From an uncultured Aquimarina sp. (lineage in GTDB: Bacteria; Bacteroidota; Bacteroidia; Flavobacteriales; Flavobacteriaceae), in contig CANLMN010000004.1 of the NCBI GenBank assembly GCA_947492105.1, positions 177,894-212,963 on the forward strand: DNA of 35,070 nucleotides. The letters run 5' to 3'. The notes beneath the pieces were generated by a model that saw only the letters and a list, made by a program, of their open reading frames with translations, was not told the origin of the DNA and ran no database searches. Below are positions 31,053-35,070 of this stretch, in pieces; positions within the stretch are counted from its first letter, which is position 1, and each line of letters starts with the position of its first letter. A program made the position numbers and the translations under genes.

Positions 31053-31735
31053 TAGGATAGAGATATTTTTTCACCAATTTCTAAAAGAGTTAATGTCTTA
31101 CCAGCATCTTCGAATTTTTGTTTAGCCTTTTTATGATCAATTTCAATATAGCCAAACGTATCATAATGCACACCCAAAACTTCTTTGCACTCCACAAAAT
31201 CACTAGCAATAATAGCATCATCAACTCCCATCGTAAAGTTATCTCCTATAGGAAGAATAGCCAAATCCAATGTCGTATACATTGGAATCAATTTCATATC
31301 CATAGTCAAAGCAGTATCTCCTGCAATATAGATGGTTTTGAGAGCTCCCTCGATTACAAACCCACCTGGTTGACCTCCATTACTCCCGTCTGCAAAACTA
31401 CTTGTATGAATTGCATTGACATATTTGACTGTTCCAAAATCAAAATTCCATTTACCTCCATGATTCATTGGATGCACCTTTATTCCTTTTGATTGATAAT
31501 ACATTGCTATTTCATAATTAGAAACAATTGTCGCTCCTGTATTTTTTGCAATAGCTTCTGCGTCCAATACATGGTCCTCATGTGCATGCGTCAATAAAAT
31601 ATAATCTGCTTTTAGTTTAGAAATATCCACCTGATCTTTTGCCAGAGGGTTTCCAGAAATAAAGGGATCTACCAAAACATAAGTATCCTTGATTAGAATA
31701 TGCAACGTATTCTGCCCATAAAATGTAATTTCCAT
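31052..31735 (-). CDS. UPF0173 metal-dependent hydrolase (metallo-beta-lactamase fold)
   Basis: 227 residues from ATG 31735; a longer frame to 31774 adds residues before the conserved MEITFYG start. Metal-binding motif THAHEDH (H-x-H-x-D-H) near residue 55, then a GGKWNFD segment, IYIAGDTALT and a late GVHYDTF histidine match the UPF0173/UlaG-like group. The reaction in this organism is unknown. It is the first gene of the menaquinone run and overlaps menC by one base. Confidence 0.9.
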   Translation of the reverse strand: MEITFYGQNTLHILIKDTYVLVDPFISGNPLAKDQVDISKLKADYILLTHAHEDHVLDAEAIAKNTGATIVSNYEIAMYYQSKGIKVHPMNHGGKWNFDFGTVKYVNAIHTSSFADGSNGGQPGGFVIEGALKTIYIAGDTALTMDMKLIPMYTTLDLAILPIGDNFTMGVDDAIIASDFVECKEVLGVHYDTFGYIEIDHKKAKQKFEDAGKTLTLLEIGEKISLS

Positions 31736-31989
31736 AGCGTTTTTTGTATTTGATTTGATTAGCGAAAAATACAATAATTGAGAGGGATTAGCAATGAAAA
31801 ACTCTTATCAAGTACCAAAACTACGTATTTATTTAGGAGGTTGCTTGAAAAAATTAGGATTGAGGTAGTTTTATGAACATAAATTTTTTCTACCATCTAT
31901 CCTTTGCATGTACAGTTCTGTCCGCTGAGCTATACTATTAAAAGAATACGATCATTACTCATCAACAACAAGCCTCATAAAAAAAAACG
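31736..31989. other. Noncoding boundary before the cassette region
   Basis: About 250 bp. It contains TACCATCTATCCTTTG (31891-31906), a near match to the left edge of the repeat at 10234. On the minus strand (31914-31941) there is a stretch resembling the 5' third of a tRNA (TATAGCTCAGCGGACAGAAC) without anticodon or T arms. Neither is a functional gene. Confidence 0.45.
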
Positions 31990-32043
31990 TCCTAACTGGA
32001 CATATAGCGTTTGCCTATCGGCACGCCATATGCCTAGTTGAAC
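31990..32043 (-). repeat. attC-like recombination site, terminal
   Basis: Read on the minus strand: GTTCAAC (fits R'' consensus RYYYAAC), TA, GGCATAT, a loop of about 22 nt, ATATGTCC, A, GTTAGGA (R' consensus GTTRRRY except the last base). The two L arms pair with one unpaired A, the kind of extrahelical base used in integron attC sites. It sits right after the SRPBCC gene. Confidence 0.55.
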
Positions 32044-32051
32044 ACAGTATT

Positions 32052-32528
32052 TTATTCATTTATAATTTCTTTCCATTTTTCAGATTCCGCAAACTCTTTT
32101 ACAATTCGGTTTCTTTCAATTAGTAATTCGGTCATATACTTTTTCAGGAAGAGCTTGTCCGCTAACTTTCCTAAAATTCCCAAAGGTGATTTATAGTCAA
32201 AAAAATCAGTCATTAAAGTTCCGCCATTCGATTCCACAAAGTGATGTTCGTGCTTAAATTCCGCAAACGCTCCTTTAACCATTTCGTCCGCAAAGTAATT
32301 CGGTCTGTCATATTCCGTTATTTTGGAAGTCAGTTTTTGATAGATTCCAAAGTGTTTAGCTCTCCAAGTTACACTTTCATTCATTCCGATTAATCCGCTT
32401 GTTCTTCCAGCGATTGCTTCTTCATTAGTTTGTTCAGTCGATATTTTGTGCAAATCGATACTTCGAGATAAGTCAAACACAATATTTCTGTAGGCTTTTA
32501 TTTCAGTTTTAAGTTCGATTCTCGGCAT
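32052..32528 (-). CDS. SRPBCC-family protein, first cassette-like gene
   Basis: 158 residues. The START/SRPBCC-like fold is suggested by IEVERS-type opening RIELKTEIKAYRNIVFDLSRSIDLH, the conserved IAGRTSGLIGMNESVTWRAKHFGI block, and FEH-like HEHHFVESNGGTLMTDFFDYKSPLG. Members bind hydrophobic ligands; some are annotated as cell-division inhibitor homologues. The ATG at 32528 lies about 20 nt inside a short inverted repeat (TGTGTACAAC at 32540-32549 against GTTGAACACA at 32037-32046, nine of ten pairing) that brackets the gene. No own promoter is obvious. The gene is unrelated to its neighbours, as expected of a mobile cassette. Confidence 0.8.
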   Translation of the reverse strand: MPRIELKTEIKAYRNIVFDLSRSIDLHKISTEQTNEEAIAGRTSGLIGMNESVTWRAKHFGIYQKLTSKITEYDRPNYFADEMVKGAFAEFKHEHHFVESNGGTLMTDFFDYKSPLGILGKLADKLFLKKYMTELLIERNRIVKEFAESEKWKEIINE

Positions 32529-32558
32529 TTTTAGGGTATTGTGTACAACGGACTTGTG

Positions 32559-32822
32559 ATCGAGTAGGCAAAAGGGAGTTTCACCCTAAGCCTCTCACAG
32601 AACCGTGTTTGAAAGTCTCCCCTCACACGCTCTTGTTGTACAAATCTAAGCGATAACATTTATTTGCGCAAAGTTCCAATGGTAAAACAACGTAGGATAT
32701 TGTTTCCTTACAGATGCTAACCATTTGTAACCTTTCCTTATACTGGTTTTATAACGCTTATACTTTTTCTGTAATTCCAGACCAATTTGGTACATTCTGT
32801 TTTGGATGGCATTGAGTGTTTG
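32559..32822 (-). mobile_element. Group II intron remnant A (3' end)
   Basis: Minus strand. It contains the end of the maturase gene, domain V (32600-32632, GAGCGTGTGAG...ACACGGTTC) and domain VI (32562-32597). In domain VI, GAG-AGGC pairs with GCCT-CTC, leaving a single bulged A, the branch-point adenosine, followed by GAT as the 3' end at 32559. The 5' half is missing; the left break is at a stop codon at 32823-32825. Confidence 0.8.
32646..32822 (-). pseudogene. Group II intron reverse transcriptase/maturase, last 58 codons
   Basis: The frame ends at TAG 32646-32648. It reads KKYKRYKTSIRKGYKWLASVRKQYPTLFYHW in two halves, clearly the maturase C-terminus and homologous to the piece at 33619. 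It begins abruptly at 32822 after an in-frame stop, so it is a truncated, dead fragment. It is somewhat diverged from copies B and C. Confidence 0.8.
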
Positions 32823-32836
32823 TTAGTGGCGGATCA

Positions 32837-32887
32837 GTCAACAGGCATATAACGTTAGAATACAGCACTCCATATGCCTAGTTCTAG
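32837..32887 (-). repeat. attC-like recombination site, internal
   Basis: Minus strand: AAC, TA, GGCATAT, a loop of about 21 nt, ATATGCC, T, GTT. The arms pair perfectly and the left half (AACTAGGCATATGG, then GTGC) is nearly identical to the site at 31990-32043. The outer R bases fit the GTTRRRY rule poorly. It immediately follows the stop of the membrane-protein gene. Confidence 0.55.
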
Positions 32888-32890
32888 TTA

Positions 32891-33481
32891 TTACCTGTAG
32901 TTTTTTTTCAGTTCAAAGTGATTTAGCCATTTTTTTTCGGTGCTAAATTCTCCATCTTTATTTTTATTCAAGAAAATCGCATTTTGTTTCTTATCCAATA
33001 ATAATGTATCTGGAATAAAATCATTTTCATATGGTTTTACAGTGAAAATTATCGTGTCTCCAGCCATTTTATATTTTCCATCATATTTATCTTCAAATCC
33101 CAAAAATCCGTTTACATTATTTTCACAAGTTCCATCTTTTCTAAATATTAGCGTGTAATAAAAAAGGTCATCTTTCAAAGTTCCGCTCAAAACTATTTTT
33201 GATTTGAAAAGTTCTGATTCGATTAATTTTGTTGTGAATACAAAAATTATGAAAATCAAGTGTATTCCGAAAATCAATTTATTTGCTTTTATTCCGCTTT
33301 TCGACAGTTTAATTATCGTTCCAATAAACGTGATTAAATAAAGAATCACAATTGGTATAATTATAAACCAATATTGTAATAAATAAATAAACATTCCGCC
33401 AAAATAGTCGGTAATATTCCAACATATTATTCCGATTACTGAAATAATAGATAAGATTTGGAAGGTTTGTTTTTTGCTCAA
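32891..33481 (-). CDS. Small membrane protein of unknown function, second cassette-like gene
   Basis: 196 residues. Three hydrophobic segments in the first half (about 8-27, 30-58 and 68-84) are followed by a soluble beta-rich half with LSGTLKDDLFYYTLIFRKDGTC and GDTIIFTVKPY, like small lipocalin-type domains that describe a value and a threshold. I do not recognise the family. The frame starts with TTG at 33481; no ATG is available. The stop codon is part of TTACCTGTA (32891-32899), which is the exact inverted copy of TACAGGTAA (33498-33506) on the other side of the gene. That arrangement is what a cassette with a split attC core would give. Confidence 0.65.
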   Translation of the reverse strand: MSKKQTFQILSIISVIGIICWNITDYFGGMFIYLLQYWFIIIPIVILYLITFIGTIIKLSKSGIKANKLIFGIHLIFIIFVFTTKLIESELFKSKIVLSGTLKDDLFYYTLIFRKDGTCENNVNGFLGFEDKYDGKYKMAGDTIIFTVKPYENDFIPDTLLLDKKQNAIFLNKNKDGEFSTEKKWLNHFELKKNYR

Positions 33482-33517
33482 TTTTGGTTTTTCAAATTAC
33501 AGGTAACGGTCCTTGTG

Positions 33518-33948
33518 GTCGAGTAAGTAAGGGGAGTTTCACCCCAAACTTCTCACAGAACCGTACATGATAGTCTCCCATCATACGGCTCTTGTTATAC
33601 AAATCTAAATTAGCGTTTTCAATTGGTATATCCCATACTCCAATGGTAGAATAACTTAGGGAATTGTTCCTTAATTCTATTAAACCACTTATAAGCACGT
33701 TTTATACTCGTCTTGTATCGCTTATACCTTTTTCTTGCCCATTTCACTAAACGATTATTCAATAGTTTGAAGACACCATGGAGCATAGATTTCCTGAATT
33801 TCCCGTAGTAATTGATCCATCCTCTAATTATTGGATTAAGAATTTTGGCAATCCCTACGATACTGTTCGCAGTCCAAATCCCTATTCTTAAAACAACGAT
33901 CACGCTTTCTAGGCTTAAACGAAAAGGATACAAACCTATGCTAGATTA
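33518..33948 (-). mobile_element. Group II intron remnant B (3' end)
   Basis: Minus strand, ending CTCGAC at 33518. Domain V spans 33558-33591 (GAGCCGTATGATG...GTACGGTTC). Domain VI shows GAG...CTC and AGT...ACT pairing with an unpaired A before CTC. A maturase 3' part lies upstream. It is about 98% identical to remnant C over the shared 203 bases (four differences). Its 5' part is cut at about 33948, where an oppositely oriented intron piece begins. Confidence 0.82.
33619..33948 (-). pseudogene. Group II intron maturase, broken C-terminal part
   Basis: The frame ending at TGA 33619 reads IAKILNPIIRGWINYYGKF, then KRYKRYKTSIKRAYKWFNRI and LFYHWSMGYTN, the standard maturase/GIIM C-terminus. 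The upstream block expected in such proteins (SFSFKPRKR) is in a different frame (about 33905-33930) and the spacer between them is too short. The gene therefore carries a frame change, probably with a small deletion, and cannot make an active enzyme. Confidence 0.75.
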
Positions 33949-34058
33949 CATAAATAAGCTACAGACTTCAATCTGGTGAACCGCCGTATACGAGACCCGT
34001 ACGTAAGGTGGTGTGAGAGCCTCAACGTGGTAAATTTTACCGCGTCGGGCTACTCGAT
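33949..34058 (+). mobile_element. Group II intron remnant of a second type, opposite orientation
   Basis: Plus strand. Domain V is GAACCGCCGTATACG...GGTGGTGT (33978-34014), directly followed by a domain VI helix in which GAG-AGCC pairs with GGCT-CTC, leaving one bulged A, and ends GAT at 34058. Only the RNA 3' end survives. Domain V differs strongly from A, B and C, so this is another intron lineage, placed head to head with remnant B. Confidence 0.75.
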
Positions 34059-34079
34059 TCTCTTCCGTTTTTTATTTCA

Positions 34080-34835
34080 TTAGTTTTTGCCGAATAAATT
34101 TGACCAGAATCCACCCTTCTTTTTGGGCTGCTCTTTTGACTGCCTTGAGTTTCTACTTGTATCACTTGTTTTTTTCTCAGGCATTGGAGAATCATTCAAA
34201 TCGGTTAAATCATTTGTCATTTTTTTAATTGCCGAAAACATTGGAGTTGCCATTGGCATTAATGGCTCTGTCGTTTCTAATGTAAAGAATTCATTATTAT
34301 TATCTAACCCAATTGGAAAATTTGTTCGGTCTATCCATTCTTTTTCATTTAAGGCTGAAGGAATTTCAGATTGAAGTTTCTGGTTTAAACTATCTTTAGC
34401 TTTGCCAATAATTTGTTCTTCTATATTTTGTTCACCTAACTTCAAAACAGTTCTACTGAAAAAATCAATTCCTTTGTATGGGATATGAATTAAGAAAATC
34501 TGAGTTACATTTTCTTTTTTATAGACATCCAATATTTTAAAATAACTATTACAATTAATTGAATGCAATCCCCATTTTTCGGTTGCTGGATTAATTTTAT
34601 ATAATGGAGCTGCTTTACTTGAAGCAAAAATGAACCTGCAATTAGTTGTTGGTTTTCCTGCATAATTTGAAACATCAACAAAAGTTTGCGAACGAAATAT
34701 TTTCTTCACTTCGTATCTGTCAATAACTTCTTGACTTAAATTCGAATCTCGATAATACATAGTCATTCCAGGCAATGTCCAATTTACAATTTCTTCAATT
34801 CTTTCGAGTGGTTTGCTATTTTGATCGTTTGTCAT
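34080..34835 (-). CDS. Unknown 251-residue protein, third cassette-like gene
   Basis: I do not recognise this protein. It starts MTNDQNSKPLERIEEIVNW, has no signal peptide or membrane segment, a mixed alpha/beta middle with IFLIHIPYKGIDFFSRTVLKL, and a low-complexity charged tail (SRQSKEQPKKKGG) ending in FWSNLFGKN, a tail type seen in cytosolic proteins that carry a terminal hydrophobic peptide. ATG 34835 is clear. The gene is bracketed by TTCTCTTCC (34058-34066) and its inverted copy GGAAGAGAA (34850-34858). Intron remnants abut both sides. Confidence 0.7.
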   Translation of the reverse strand: MTNDQNSKPLERIEEIVNWTLPGMTMYYRDSNLSQEVIDRYEVKKIFRSQTFVDVSNYAGKPTTNCRFIFASSKAAPLYKINPATEKWGLHSINCNSYFKILDVYKKENVTQIFLIHIPYKGIDFFSRTVLKLGEQNIEEQIIGKAKDSLNQKLQSEIPSALNEKEWIDRTNFPIGLDNNNEFFTLETTEPLMPMATPMFSAIKKMTNDLTDLNDSPMPEKKTSDTSRNSRQSKEQPKKKGGFWSNLFGKN

Positions 34836-34867
34836 TTTTTATTTTTAATGGAAGAGAACATTTAGGC

Positions 34868-35070
34868 GTCGAGTAAGTAAGGGGAGTTTCACCCCAAACT
34901 TCTCACAGAACCGTACGTGATAGTCTCCCATCATACGGCTCTTGTTATACAAATCTAAATTAGTGTTTTCAATTGGTATATCCCATACTCCAGTGGTAGA
35001 ATAACTTAGGGAATTGTTCCTTAATTCTATTAAACCACTTATAAGCACGTTTTATACTCGCCTTGTATCG
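34868..35070 (-). mobile_element. Group II intron remnant or intact copy C, cut by the window edge
   Basis: Minus strand, 3' end CTCGAC at 34868. Domains V and VI and the maturase C-terminus are as in remnant B, with about four differences in 203 bases. The maturase frame ends at TGA 34969-34971 and is open to the window edge. Whether a full-length intron continues beyond 35070 cannot be seen. Confidence 0.82.
34969..35070 (-). CDS. Group II intron maturase, C-terminal fragment at window edge
   Basis: About 33 codons of the maturase C-terminus (KRYK...YKWFN and LFYHWSMGYTN) are visible without a frame break. The rest lies beyond the edge. This copy could still be complete. It belongs to intron C. 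Confidence 0.7.
   Translation of the reverse strand, partial: RYKASIKRAYKWFNRIKEQFPKLFYHWSMGYTN

Noticed and set aside
33492..33698. Open frame on the minus strand containing SRMMGDYHVRFCEKFGVKLP, repeated at 34845-35048
   Set aside because: It reads through intron domains V and VI. The conservation comes from catalytic RNA, not from protein coding, and the true maturase frame overlaps it.
31990..35070. Repeats considered as a CRISPR array
   Set aside because: Units are hundreds of bases apart, enclose genes, and consist of intron domains and hairpin sites, not short direct repeats with spacers.

Overview
The window looks like chromosome of a marine member of the Flavobacteriaceae (Bacteroidota). 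This is inferred from the low GC content, type IX secretion C-terminal sorting signals, many SPII lipoproteins starting with a lipobox followed by acidic residues, DUF1573/DUF4249/DUF4252 families, a TonB receptor with a CarboxypepD_reg-like N-terminus, a menaquinone gene cluster, and a TAnnTTTG-type promoter. The closest genus cannot be named from the sequence alone.

Layout: (1) 1-7,680 (+): the end of a DUF1573 gene and its terminator, then a 2,301-residue secreted multidomain protein (beta-propeller, thrombospondin-3-like calcium repeats, two malectin domains, Ig-like domains, an apparent carbohydrate-binding insert, Kelch propeller, type IX sorting tail). (2) 7,694-9,418 (-): a pirin and M23 peptidase pair. 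(3) 9,816-10,106 (+): a small GNAT protein, followed by a 127-bp structured repeat. (4) 10,575-12,316 (-): two tandem lipoproteins with betagamma-crystallin-type motifs. (5) 13,356-16,312 (+): an envelope cluster with a VanY-like M15 peptidase, two duplicated CAP-domain lipoproteins and an M48 peptidase preceded by a long hairpin. (6) 16,526-18,736: an S41 peptidase lipoprotein (-) divergent from a DUF4252 protein (+). (7) 18,939-22,167 (-): an outer-membrane uptake pair (TonB-dependent receptor and DUF4249 lipoprotein). (8) 22,466-27,655: monomeric isocitrate dehydrogenase (-), acyl-CoA carboxylase carboxyltransferase (+) and a NeuD/PglD-like acyltransferase (+). (9) 27,846-31,735 (-): a menaquinone-linked run of UPF0173 hydrolase, menC, a CPBP protease and menE.

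The most unusual part is 31,990 to the right edge. Three unrelated genes (SRPBCC protein, small membrane protein, unknown 251-residue protein), all on the minus strand, are separated by hairpin sites that resemble integron attC sites and by remnants of group II introns. Each gene is bracketed by a short inverted repeat of the kind expected when an attC site is split between the two ends of a gene cassette. All three minus-strand intron remnants end 9-11 nt before the deduced crossover point. I read this as an integron-like cassette array without a visible integrase that has been invaded repeatedly by attC-targeting group II introns. The cassette model is inference. The intron domain V/VI structures and maturase C-terminus are directly visible.
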